From positions 558,001-622,000 of the forward strand of contig JAYJMM010000087.1 in NCBI GenBank assembly GCA_037349105.1: a DNA stretch of 64,000 nucleotides. Reading direction: 5' to 3'. The translations under genes were made by a program, and so were the position numbers. Shown piece after piece: positions 11,255 through 22,019 of the stretch (positions are counted from its first letter, which is position 1; each line of letters starts with the position of its first letter). Under the pieces are notes generated by a model. That model ran no database searches and had not been told where the DNA came from. It worked only from the letters and a program-made list of their open reading frames with translations. Origin of the DNA: Limnomonas spitsbergensis. Taxonomy: Eukaryota; Chlorophyta; Chlorophyceae; Chlamydomonadales.

Positions 11255-12735
11255 GGCGACGCGCTGGGTACCATGTACAGGCCTCTCTTGATGTGGCTGT
11301 CTGAGATGATGCCTTCATATTGGGGCCTGACTCCCAGCTTGGACCATCATCTTTAGAAGCTGTCCGAGGTTCGTCTTTCCAAGGCAGTATGCTTGATACG
11401 GCGCACAGGCCTCTCTTTACGGATGTGGCCTCCTTACATGACGCCAAGTCTCGGGCTTATCTGCCAGCCTGTGCTACAGCTACTTCCATACCCCGGCCCA
11501 GGCGGGTAAGATCCCCCCACCCAGCAAAAAGCCCTGTGGTCTCAGGCCTGTCTGCCAACCTCTACTACAGCTACAGCCTTCCGCCAGCCCAGGCGATCAC
11601 GGCTGCTAACTGGTCCCAGGCCTGCCTACCAGCCTGGACCACATCCGCCACCTGGTCCCAGGCCTGCCTGCCAGCCTGAACTATGACAGCTACCTGGTCC
11701 CGGGCCTACCTGCCAGCCTGGACCATGACCGCTACCTGGTCCCGAGCCTGCTTGCCAGCCTGGATCATGACCGCTACATGGTCCCGGGCCTGCCTGCCAG
11801 CCTGGATCATGACCGGTACATGATCCCGGGCCTGCTTGTCAGCCTGGACCATGACTACTACCTGGTCTCGGGCCAGCCTGCCAGCCTGGGCCTTGACCGC
11901 TACATGGTATCGGTCCTGCTTGTCAGCTTAGACCACGACCGCTACCTGGTCGTGGGCCTGCCTGTCAGTCTGGACCATGACCGCTACCTGGTCCCGGGCC
12001 CACCTGCCAGCCAGGATCATGACCGCTACCTGGTCCCGGGCCTGCCTGTCAGCCTGGATCATGACCGGTACATGATCCTGGGCCTGCTTGTCAGCCTGGA
12101 CCATGACAACTACCTGGTCTCGGGCCTGCCTGCCAGCCTGGGCCTTGACCGCTACATGGTATCGGTCCTGCCTGTCCGCCTGGACCACGACCGCTACCTG
12201 GTCTTGGGCCTGCCTGTCAGTCTGGACTATGACCGCTACCTGGTCCCGGGCTTGCCTGCCATCCTGGACCATGACCGCTACATGGTCCGGGCCTGCCTGC
12301 CAGCCTGGACCATGACCGCTACCTGGTCTCGGGCCTGCCTGTCAGCCTGAGCCTTGACCGCTAACTGGTCCCAGGCCTGCCTATCATCCTGAACTATGAC
12401 CGCCACCTAGTCCCGGGCCTATCTGCCAGCCTAAACCATGACCGCTACCTGGTCTCGGGCCTGCCTACCAGCCTGGACCACAACCACCACCTGGTCCCAG
12501 GCCTGCCTGCCAGCCTGGACCATGACCGCTGCCTGGTCCCGGGCCTGCCTGCCAGCCTGGATCATGACCGCTGCTTGTTCCCTGGCCTGCCTGCCAGCAT
12601 GGACCATGACTGCCACCTGGTCTCAGGCCTGCATGACAGCCTGGGCCATGACCGCCACCTGGTCCCGGGCCTGACTGCCATCCTGGACCATGACCGCTAC
12701 CTGGTTCCAGGCCTGCCTGCCAGCCTGGCATTCTT
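11190..12735 (+). repeat. 42-bp array seeded by the PEX12 last exon
   Basis: A tandem ~42-bp (14-codon) array whose unit, translated, reads about LVPGLPASLDHDRY. This is plainly related to the RCPVSGLPASLDHLR segment of PEX12's own final exon (11190-11230). Copies are degenerate at 11254-11700 and more regular at 11700-12700, about 25-30 in all. PEX12 stops at 11254, so the array is in the 3' UTR or downstream. Long open frames in it (e.g. 11778-12350) are repeat-derived. Confidence 0.88.
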
Positions 12736-12739
12736 TTTC

Positions 12740-13475
12740 GCGCCCCTCCCCCAGACGCCTTTCCTTCCTCGCACCCTCGCTCATCCGCCAACCCTCTACC
12801 CTCCACCCTCTACCCTCAAGGGACCGTCATTACTTGCATGATTCCTGAATTGCGGTGCATTGGCATAGCACAGCCCAGATTGCTTATTGGGATGGTATTT
12901 GGGATTGCTAGGATTCATGTTGGGATGTTATCGAGGACGCAATCTGGGACGTAAGCCATGGTGCCTATTTACACTTTGCCTCCTTACACATGGAATCCTT
13001 TTCCCCCCTCTTCCTATTCGTATTTCTTCTCACCCCACTTTTGAACAGTTGGGCGCCCATGCGGCCGAGCCTTCTTGTGTATGGCCTAGAGGTGTAACGT
13101 CGTGGACATTGAATGCCTCCTAAGGTAGAAGCATATGCCATCTGTATCAACCATGCATACCATGCAAAATGCATGGCGTAATAAGAGTACAAGACACCAT
13201 AACTCAAATTTTGGGACTCATGCTACCTCAATACTGATCATGGGCTCCGTCACGGCCGAGCTTTATTTCAGCAAGAGGTGTGACGTCATTGACTGATCAT
13301 AGTTGCGCAAAGAACAGCTAGGACGTCTGAAACCTTGGTCTGACCATTGTCACATGGAGAGCGATGGGCTCCCCTACCGCAAGTGACTGACGGCATCACC
13401 ATGCACTGTGCTGGCCAACACAGGAGTCGCTGACGTGATGTCGCGACAAGAAGATAAGGCCTATTTCTCAAAATG
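12740..13475. other. Intergenic, no gene recognised
   Basis: Begins with pyrimidine-rich sequence (12740-12830), followed by unique-looking DNA. No open frame shows family similarity or codon structure I trust. Confidence 0.5.
13470..13473 (-). terminator. Pol III T-run terminator of tRNA-Phe
   Basis: Four T residues on the minus strand a few bases after the tRNA 3' end, the minimal eukaryotic Pol III stop. Confidence 0.7.
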
Positions 13476-13502
13476 TAGGGCCAGTCGGGATAGAACCAAC
13501 GG

Positions 13503-13542
<40 letters not shown>

Positions 13543-13548
13543 AGCCCC
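13476..13548 (-). tRNA. tRNA-Phe (anticodon GAA)
   Basis: On the minus strand a 73-base cloverleaf folds. The 7-bp acceptor stem (GGGGCTA with TGGCCCT) has two G-U pairs. The D arm is GCTC-AGTTGGGA-GAGC. The anticodon arm is TCAGA-CTGAAGA-TCTGA, with GAA as anticodon. The T arm is GTTGG-TTCTATC-CCGAC, and the discriminator base is A. Box A (TAGCTCAGTTGG) and box B (GGTTCTATCCC) match the Pol III internal promoter. TTTT follows within a few bases of the 3' end (complement of 13470-13473), a Pol III terminator. No intron and no encoded CCA, as expected for a nuclear gene. The T at position 57, where a purine is usual, is slightly odd. Confidence 0.95.
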
Positions 13549-14560
13549 ATGATATTTTAACGGCAAACTATGCTATGACAAAGCTACTTCTGCTGGCCAT
13601 GGTCAGTGGCGTCAGCCGTGCAGGCTTCTATTAAATCAGACTTGCCCCGGATACGCCTGTCCCTTGCTCTCTCTTTATGGCTGTTGCAGCCCCCGTCTGA
13701 TATTCTTGCCGGCCTATGGTCGGTGCATGGCAGCTGACAGGATATACCGCAGAATGGGGCATCGGTACCTCTGGGCGCTGCTTTCTGATTGCAAGGAGGA
13801 TGAGGGTAGGCTTGACTGCTCACAGCCTCTTATCACAGCCTATTTCCCCCCTCTTTATCTGAAAGCTGTGAATGAGCACGCCAATTTCGTGCGTTGTGCC
13901 CCCCGCGTTGCCGTGCATTTTTTATTTTTGCAAGACTTTATGTCTCTGGCGTCGGTCTGTCCCCTCTGATTGGCAGAAGGTGCCCCCCTCCCAGTGATCC
14001 CACCCCTTCATTGGTGGGGCTGCCTTACCGCCTGGGGTGACATGGGATCGATGGTTACAACACTTCATTTTGTGTGGTTTGTGCATGCTCCCACCTTTGC
14101 CTTGAGGGCACTTTCCTTTGCTGTTATAGTCCCCTTCCCGGTTTAAGTGCTATTTCAAAACGCGCTCGACGCTTAACCTCTTGCTAGTTTCTTTGGGCTG
14201 GGTCTTTGGAGCTTTCGATCTTTGCTTTGGCGCTGCATGTTTGAGTGGGAGGCATTATATTCCTGCTTTTGCATGGCTCTCCTCTAGTGATGCCCTCTCC
14301 TTGGCCCTTTCAACATTCTAGAGATCTCCCTGGGTTCCGGAGTTTTGTGATTAAGAATCTGTTTTAAGATTCAAATGACCTGAGTTGAACCAGCTTTACG
14401 GTTTACCGGTTTGTCCGTCTAGGATCCAGCTCTCTAGAGTCTAGATCTAGCAGTAGGGACATAGGCGGCATACCGATCGGTCCCCAGTTGTTGCCACAAT
14501 CAAAAAGTAAATCTCTTTTCACCAAAAGCGCTGGCCCGCAGTCAGGAGGCACAGTTTCAG
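13549..14560. other. Intergenic, no gene recognised
   Basis: Upstream of the tRNA gene (minus-strand view). Two short opposed open frames (13584-13823 minus, 13664-13969 plus) have no recognisable family. T-rich unique sequence at 14000-14400. Confidence 0.4.
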
Positions 14561-14639
14561 CGCACCCATGTCAAGGCGGACGGCATGCATGTGCCGCCGC
14601 CCTCTGGCCTGGTGTGAAACAGCCTTGATATGGCTGCTA

Positions 14640-15000
14640 AGGACCCTATGCTCGCTGGAACATTTGAAGACCTTCAGGCAACCTCGATCTCAGTTTGTTT
14701 TTGAAGCTTGGCTGCCGCCTCGGGCTGGCGTTAAGATTACCCTGGTCTGGCTTCAGGTGCCCAGCATGTTCCAGTATCATAGGACCTTCGACCTATTTTT
14801 TTCGTTTGCAGCTTTGCTGCTGCCTCAGGCTGGCGTTAAAAGGACCCTGGTCTGGCCTTCATGCTCCGGCAGCATGAGGATCGTCGACCTGAAGTGATTT
14901 TCCTTTTTGCAGCTTTTCTGCCGCCTCGGGATGGCGTTAAAATGACCCTGGTCTGGCCTTCGTGTGCTTTGGCAGCATAAGGACCTTCGATCTAAATTGA
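14640..15000 (+). repeat. ~109-bp tandem repeat with acceptor-like junctions
   Basis: Three clear copies (from about 14695, 14805, 14910) and one weaker copy (14590) of a unit. Each has a pyrimidine tract ending in TTTGCAG or similar, then CTGCCGCCTCGGGCTGGCGT and CCCTGGTCTGGCC. The arrangement resembles repeated splice-acceptor borders, but no matching exon is seen downstream. Confidence 0.65.
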
Positions 15001-15660
15001 TTATTTTATCATTGAAAAATCCACCAAAACTGAAGGGGAAATACACCTTGCATGTCCTAGGTTACCACTTTTGAATCAGTTGTTAGTTCGGTACTTACCA
15101 CTTTATAATCATTCGATTATATTGCTAGAAACTTGAAATTAAGTTGTTTGTCACCGGTATGCACTGATGCAATTCGCATCAGGTGTTTAAAACATAGCGA
15201 AAATTCTTTACAGTGGCATACACCTGCAGGTGTTCAGGGGGGCCGCGACTTTGTTCCCGGTTGAACTAGGCAGTTGCCACCAACCGACTTCTCAAATATT
15301 TGCTGTCCGGCTTTGCTGTTCGGCCTCTCAGCGAGTCCTTTGCACACCGATATCCATTAGTCATTGTGTTCAAGCGTCTCTGAGGTTTAGATCGTGTACA
15401 TCGAGGTGTACCTGCAAATCACACCTGTCAACCTGAATTCGTCCAATGATTACTTTGTCACCTTGGGCAGCATCTCGACTGGAGGTGGGGGGCGAAACCG
15501 TTACAAGGCTCAGGGCGGAGTCCACACCCATCTCTTCGAGCCTAAATACGATATGTATGAATACTATTCGAATCAGCAATCGCGATCACTATCGCTGCAA
15601 GGCCCGCCCAAGCAAATATCATAAGTTGGTTGGTGGCAACCGCCTGGTACACCCGAGATT
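15001..15660. other. Intergenic, no gene recognised
   Basis: Mostly unique, AT-richer to 15220. No supported coding region; the open frames here continue into the inverted-repeat arm. Confidence 0.4.
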
Positions 15661-18182
15661 TAGCGGCGGGGTGGACCCGTTGTATACTTCTCTTGTTTCA
15701 CGCCACACTCATCGAAACGAGCCATTGAGTGGCTGCCACGAAGCTAAACCAATGACAGATATCTGCGAGGCGCGACCTTCGTTCAACATGATGCTTTCGA
15801 CACGTGGTGGAATTTGAAGTCGTTGCCTGTAAGGTAGGCATTCGAGCCTCCCGCAGGCTGCTCTTCGTAGATTTATCCAGGTTTTGTTTAGAATGCGCAC
15901 CAAACTTCAAGAGGGCTGCCGGTCGGCCACCTCTGGGCCTATGGGGACCAAACCTCAACGGCCGGTGAGGCGGTGACCTAAGCAGCAGGGCTTGCTGCAC
16001 GAGGCATCCCTGGCCACAAAATGTTTTGCATTGCACTGCACCGGCATTCATGCAGGATTCATCAGCCACATCAGATATTCGTTTTGGACAACTCTCCTGT
16101 CCTTTTCATCTCAGACCATGTAAGCAGAGATCAGGCACCCATGCGTGCAGCAGCCACCCATGCATCTGATGCATGCAACATCAACCCATGCATGCAACAG
16201 CTACCCATGCGTCGGCAGCCACTTATGCAAGTAACAGCTCCCCAAGTGTGCAGCCGCAGCCCATGCATGCAGCAGCTACCCTTGCGTCCGGCAGCTACCC
16301 ATGCATGTAACAGGTACCCATGTGTACATCAGCCACGCATGCATGCAACAGCTACCCATGCATGCAACAGCTACCCATACATGTATCAGGCACCCATGCG
16401 TGCAACAGCCACCCATGGCATGCACGGAACGGCCACCCATGAGAGCAACAGCTAGCCACCTACGGCCTGGACTCATGGTCAAGGATTTTTGGGCATTAGA
16501 AATGAATGTTGGTTACCAGAAGCAACGAGTTCTGACACAGTTCTTGGTGAAGAGCTCGCCGCCGAAATTTTCCCAATCCTAATTGATTTCGACGATTTTC
16601 ATTACCGCGCTACTGAACCTCAGCTTCGCCAAATTGATTGTTTGGTTACCATTTGGTTACGGCTTGTAAAAAGTAACCACTTAAAAAACCCTGCCCATGG
16701 ATGTCTGAGGTGTCATGAATTAGTTCCCAGCTGCAGACCGGAGTTTGGTCTAGAGCACTACCCTTGCCAGGCCGTTGAGAAGCCATGGGGCTGATTTCGA
16801 CACACCAAAACTTGACCAGGCTGCGGCTGGAGGTCTCGGCAAATGTGTTACTGAACTGGGACCTCCCTTCCCAGCCACAGACCGTGATGTTGTCGAATTG
16901 CACCTGAAGCACCCTAAAAAATCTGTGATAGGAACCTTGCCTACCTGAAGCCTCATGCTTTCACGCTTATTCAAGTATTCTTCCTTCGACCAGCTATGTT
17001 TTTGTTTTAGGTTTTTTTGGGAACCTTCATTCTACCATGACTCCATTTCAAGGACTTTCTAAAATCTCAGTTTACCATCAATTCATTCAAGGCAAAGTGG
17101 GGGTGCTGATCACTGATTCATAACTACTGTCTTGATATCTTGCGCAGGCAGCAGAGTCTCAATCCTGGCAGTCATTCGTCCCAATCATGTCCTCCACCAT
17201 TGGAAGCCTATCATCCCAATCATCTCAATTATCGGAAGCCGATCATCCAAATGATTGCAACATATCATCCCTATCATCCCAATGATTGCAGCCGATCATC
17301 CCTATCATTCCTATCATGGCAGCCAATCATCCCTATCATCCCTATCATCCCAATGATTGCAGCCGATCATCCCTATCACGGCAGCCAATTATCCCTATCA
17401 TGCCAGCCATTGAAAGCCTATCAGCTCAATCAACACTGCTGCCATCATATCCCATGCATCCCCCTAGGACAAGCAAGGCTATCCGGGCGTCAAATAAAAA
17501 GACGTCAAGAGCCCTGAGTGATTTGCTTAGCCAGCTTACGTCTCTTCAAATCGTCAAGGAGGGTTGGCGAGCCGAAGAGGGTGACCAGGGATCCAGCGTC
17601 ACGACCAGCGACAAAAGCGGCGGCGGCGGGGAAGGTGGCTGCGGCGGCGGTGACATGTCAAGCAGCGGCGGTGGGGGCGACAATGGTGGCGAGGATGGCG
17701 GCAGGAGGGGTCTCAGCGTCCCGCAGTCAATTTTTGGCGCAACCCCCAGTCTGGCTGACGCTACTTTGCCACTGGGAGGCCCTAGCGGCAGCAGCAGCGG
17801 GACCAGCGTGAGTGGCAGCGGCAGCGGCACCAAGGAGGTTTTCCGGACTGGGGACATCGCGAAGCTAGTCCAGGGCATAGCCTCTGCGGGTTCGGACGAA
17901 GAGCGAGCAGAGGTGCTGGTGGGTTTGACAAACCTGTTGTATAAATGCCCGGCCAGCAGCGCGAGTGTGTGCGCCGCCGGCGCGGTCCCACTCTTGGCGG
18001 CCTTGCTCAGGGAGAACTGCTCGGAGGATCTGCGATGTATAGCAGCTACGGTGATTGCCAGCCTTACTTTACGGGTGGAAATCATTGAGGTCATGGCTCA
18101 GTGCGGCCTTATTGAGCCGCTGGTGCGACTGCTCAAGTCTAAGTTGCCGGTCGTGTTGAGGGAGGCATCGCGTGCGCTGGCA
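15661..18182 (+). repeat. Right arm of the ~2.5-kb inverted repeat
   Basis: Collinear reverse-complement match to 1-2524. It begins near 15661 (GGCGGGGTGGACCCGTTGTA), passes through two minisatellites (16130-16450; 17190-17440) and enters the ARM gene. It is known only to where the left arm leaves the window; similarity may go further. The 13.1 kb between the arms contains PEX12 and the tRNA gene. Confidence 0.85.
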
Positions 18183-20321
18183 AACTTGGCGAAGAGCAGG
18201 GTTCTGGTGGAGCAAGCTGGAGCTTGCGGTGCTATTAAGCTGCTCGTCAAGCTTCTGGACTCTGACGACATCGTTGTGGTTGATAGGGTTGTACATGCAC
18301 TCCACTGCTTGACGAGCGAAAGCGACGGTAACGCGGCCCTCTCGTTGAAGGCGGGCGCCGCCACGCCCCTGATTCGCCTGCTTGACGGCAGCATCCGACG
18401 CCGTGGTTCAACCGATCAGGTGGTTAGCGATGACCTTCGCCTTGAGGCGGCAGCGGTGCTGACCAGCATGCTTAAGGAGAGCAGCGACGCTGTCGTCAGC
18501 AAAGTGTTCTCAGCCAGCGGCACCATCGCATCAGTCGTCCGCCTGCTCAACCGCGGCATGTGCCAAGAGGTGCAGCAACTGTGTGCGCTTCATATCCAGC
18601 GTCTATCGGCAACCTTGCTCAAAAAAGCTGCACTGTGCGGCTCAGTTGACACGGAGCTCATTGCGGGAGGGGTCCTGCCGGCTATGGTCAACCTGCTCAC
18701 CGTGCGGCAGTCCGCCAGCGTCGTGATCGAAGCGGCGATGATTTTGTGCCACAATGCCGTGATCGAAGCGGCATTGTTGATTTTGTGCAACATGGCCGAG
18801 CGGGCTAGCCGCAATGCGGCGAAGATCCTTTCAGCTGGCGCCGTCCCTTGTCTAACGCCGCTGATGCTGGACGCCTCTGCCAACGACCGCGTGTCTTCGT
18901 TGGCCGTTAGAGCGCTGTGCCTCCTTCCCCTTGATATGTGCGTCATTGAAGGCAGTGTCAGCAGCATTGCCAACATTAGCAACAACAGCTGCGGCGGGGG
19001 GAAGGGGCGGCTGGAGCTGACTCCTGCCTTCATGACGCGCCTGGTGCAGATGCTAGACGTAGGCCAGAGTCCCGACTTGCAGTACGCTGCGGTGGACATG
19101 GTTGCCTCCCTTGCTGTCCATGAGTCGAACTGGGCCAACATGGCATCTGTTTGCAGCGTCCTCTCGCGGCTGGTTGCGTCAGCAACGTCCATCAGTACCT
19201 TCCAAAGTCCAACGGGCCTACCATCTCAGCTACTTGCCGTGAAGGCCCTGTACCTCCTGACGATGCACCCGCAGTGCCAGGCCAGGCTGGTGGCTGACAA
19301 GGGTACCGTGCCGCTGGTGCGGCTCTTTCAGGACGTTGCCGGCCTGGAGTTGCAGCCTTTAAATCAGCACAGCATCGACAGGATTATGTTTAGCGTGGGC
19401 GTGATGAGGAACCTTGCATCCAATGTCGAGAGTGCGGAGGTCAGGGTGGTCGCTTCGGGGGTTCTGCCGGAGGTCGTGCAGCTGCTTGAACTGAGCGTGG
19501 GAAAGACCCTGGGGCGGACGGCGCACCAGATGGCGGACCAGGCGGCGGGCTGCCTCCGCAATCTTATGCTGCATGCGCCTGACCGGCTGAGGGCCAAGGA
19601 GGAGGGCGTTGTCCAGATTCTGTTCACGATGCTTGAGGGAAAGCCAGCGGATGCCACTGCTGATGCGGTGCTGAAAATGCAGGCCCAGGTCCTCGGCGCG
19701 CTTCGGAACATCCTGCTAGACACGGAATCCTATCCTGTCCAAATCATGTCCTCGATCATGGCTACAGTCCTCAGTGGTGAAGGGGGGGTCAGAATCCAAT
19801 TTCTCGATCTCCTGCGGTCAAACTCGCCCCTCGTGCAGGAGCAGGCGGCAGGAGTGTTGAAGAACATTACGGCGTGTCCTTTGGACTGGAAGGGGGAGGG
19901 CACGGAAGAAGGGGCAAGCATCTGGTTGCATCTGCTAATCATGAATGTGCTGGTGCTCGTTGCCCTCATGCAGTCTGCGTCGCAGCCGGTGCGACAAGAG
20001 GCAGTGGGCGCATTGCGAAACGTGTTACTGCTGTCGCCAGAAATCAGGGCCAGCGCCATTACCGGGGGTTCCGCTCATGTGCTCGTCAAGATGTTGGGCG
20101 TGGCGAGCTCTGAGGTGGGGCAGGAGCATGCCGCATGCGCGCTTTGGACGCTGGCGATGGTCGGCTACGCCGCCGCAATTGCGTCTGCGGGAGCTGAACC
20201 TAGTCTTGAGGTGTTGCTGAAAAAGACAAGCTCGGAGGTCGTGAGGGGGCAGGCTGAAGGAGCTCTTAAAGCTCTCAGGGAGGCCGTTGCCGACTTGTTT
20301 GCAGGGGTCCCAAGGGCTTAG
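17286..20321 (+). CDS. Armadillo-repeat protein, single long exon
   Basis: A 3-kb uninterrupted frame of up to 1011 codons ending at TAG 20319-20321. Residues ~1-60 are encoded by a minisatellite (17190-17440) and are probably not translated; better starts are M57 (17454, MHPPRTS) or an upstream exon joined at the CCTAG acceptor near 17465. Residues ~100-190 are Gly/Ser-rich. From ~205 to the end, about 15 armadillo-type helical repeats follow, with patterns such as GAVPLLAALLREN, GLIEPLVRLLKS, GVLPEVVQLLEL and EAVGALRNVLLL. ARM proteins act as protein-binding scaffolds; no catalytic motif is present. A 36/39-bp in-frame duplication lies near 18723-18797. It is intronless, unlike its intron-rich neighbours, and its 5' part is duplicated inverted at 1-700. 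Confidence 0.85.
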   Translation: MQPIIPIIPIMAANHPYHPYHPNDCSRSSLSRQPIIPIMPAIESLSAQSTLLPSYPMHPPRTSKAIRASNKKTSRALSDLLSQLTSLQIVKEGWRAEEGDQGSSVTTSDKSGGGGEGGCGGGDMSSSGGGGDNGGEDGGRRGLSVPQSIFGATPSLADATLPLGGPSGSSSGTSVSGSGSGTKEVFRTGDIAKLVQGIASAGSDEERAEVLVGLTNLLYKCPASSASVCAAGAVPLLAALLRENCSEDLRCIAATVIASLTLRVEIIEVMAQCGLIEPLVRLLKSKLPVVLREASRALANLAKSRVLVEQAGACGAIKLLVKLLDSDDIVVVDRVVHALHCLTSESDGNAALSLKAGAATPLIRLLDGSIRRRGSTDQVVSDDLRLEAAAVLTSMLKESSDAVVSKVFSASGTIASVVRLLNRGMCQEVQQLCALHIQRLSATLLKKAALCGSVDTELIAGGVLPAMVNLLTVRQSASVVIEAAMILCHNAVIEAALLILCNMAERASRNAAKILSAGAVPCLTPLMLDASANDRVSSLAVRALCLLPLDMCVIEGSVSSIANISNNSCGGGKGRLELTPAFMTRLVQMLDVGQSPDLQYAAVDMVASLAVHESNWANMASVCSVLSRLVASATSISTFQSPTGLPSQLLAVKALYLLTMHPQCQARLVADKGTVPLVRLFQDVAGLELQPLNQHSIDRIMFSVGVMRNLASNVESAEVRVVASGVLPEVVQLLELSVGKTLGRTAHQMADQAAGCLRNLMLHAPDRLRAKEEGVVQILFTMLEGKPADATADAVLKMQAQVLGALRNILLDTESYPVQIMSSIMATVLSGEGGVRIQFLDLLRSNSPLVQEQAAGVLKNITACPLDWKGEGTEEGASIWLHLLIMNVLVLVALMQSASQPVRQEAVGALRNVLLLSPEIRASAITGGSAHVLVKMLGVASSEVGQEHAACALWTLAMVGYAAAIASAGAEPSLEVLLKKTSSEVVRGQAEGALKALREAVADLFAGVPRA

Positions 20322-22010
20322 GAGGAGGAGGGGCAGCAACTAGTTAGTTCCTATAGGGACATGGTTTAGGGGTAAATTTTGTTGAAAGAAAGAAGCAACT
20401 TCCTCACGGCAGTTTTCTCTTACGTGTCTTGGTGTTTATATGTGTCCTTGTTGGCCCTTAGTTTGGGGGGCTCATTTCGATCATGTCGGTAGTTGGTGAA
20501 TGAGTAATGATGAGGATGATTCAGCCCCCCTCATTGAGCACTCCGACTTAAGAGTGCGTGGCTCATAATGCACCTCATGGCTCGGCAAGCGATTTGTACT
20601 GGCAAAGAGCCAACATGTTGTATTGTGCGATTGTCTCCTTGTAGACATTTCCACATGTACGGGTCGCATCTTCGTTGGTAGCAGGAGCGAGCGGGTTGTT
20701 TCCATGTTGTTTCCATGCTTTCCTTGAACACCGAACGCTTGAGCCGCAATTCCGCTGCACCGCAGCATACGGGGGTTTCTCAGAGATGCTACATAAATAG
20801 TTAGTGCTATAGAAGCTGGTACAGAGTACTACTGGTACAAAATACTACTGGTACAAAGTTGATTCCTTCACATGTCCGATCTAGGCAGGGTAATTACCCA
20901 ATATGGCCATTGGGGCCCAAATCCCAAACCGTTTACCGCATTGTCCCCCGTGCTCAACAAAATCTTACCTTGTGGAAACACTGTACTAGCCATTTTGTCC
21001 GTACCTTGTCGGTATCCGTTTTGTACCGTTTGACCGTAACGTATTTCCGTACCAGTTAACCCTGACGCGCTTTATCTGATCATCTTGGGCTGCAAGGGAG
21101 CTTTCCTTTTGTTCTTATGCCGAAACCACTTTGGGAACGGTAAGTACTTGTTCCGGTCTCTTATTTTTACACGCCCCCAACCAATAATTATTATTCCCAT
21201 GGCCACGAGTTCGCCAGACAGCATGTTGAACATGAATCAGTGTACCAAGGCTAGCTACCTAATGACTAATGTTGGCCACCTAACGGTTTCCTTGCTTCCA
21301 GGTCGCCTCATGCTCATGGCAGAAATAAACAAAGCATATGAGGGTTATTACAATGCCCATCAAGCATAGTGCATTGGAGTGGAACTTGAAAGGCGGATAT
21401 GGGGTGCTGAAGTGCTTCAAGTCAAGCTTTAAGTGGCAAAAAAAGGTTTGAACTAGGGGCAGGGAAGCCAGTAAAACTTTTACTGTGAAATAAAGCGGAT
21501 TCATACCTGGCTGGTTTCGCAGTTCGGCCGGTTTGGGTACCTCGGTTTCGCACGGTTCCGCAACCTAGGGTCCGACCCCCAGTTTCAGTTCAGTTTTTTT
21601 CGCATTGGTTTGGTTTCTTTAAACTGAGCTTCCCGCAAGAGGGCTTTCTGACGCCGAACCAGCCAACCGAAACGGTGAACTGAACTATGTGTGAATCGGA
21701 TCTAAGCCACGGGGGCCGGATCAGCAAAATTTGCTGGGCTTGGCCTAATATTGATGATATTCTCTTTACTGAACCTACACAATTATAATATAGTCAGCTG
21801 GCGACTTGGCGCTGGGCGTGGCGATTCCGAACACCTGAGGATGGTTTCGAGACCAGCCACATACCAAGGTTATTACATTTGTTACATCAAATACCCTTAT
21901 TCCTCAAGCCACGCTCAGGCATTCTCTTTATACCTTTCAATCCCCATACTTCAGCTGAAATCGATTACCAATCCGTTTCCGTTCCTTCCTTTCAGTCAGT
22001 TGTTGTTACC
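20322..22010. other. Intergenic, no gene recognised
   Basis: ARM gene 3' flank and spacer. Small features: three GTACTACTGGTACAAA-type units at 20818-20860, and a stretch rich in GGTTTGGTTTC/GAACCAGCC-like complementary text at 21500-21690 that could fold back on itself. No coding region with family similarity. Confidence 0.4.
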
Positions 22011-22019
22011 AAGTTAGTC

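Noticed and set aside
11778..12350. 190-codon frame reading LVPGLPASLDHDRY repeats
   Set aside because: It starts after the PEX12 stop codon and is derived from the tail-exon minisatellite. No evidence it is a separate gene.
18590..19192. 200-codon minus-strand frame
   Set aside because: It is the antisense shadow of the ARM gene, whose plus frame has clear helical-repeat structure.
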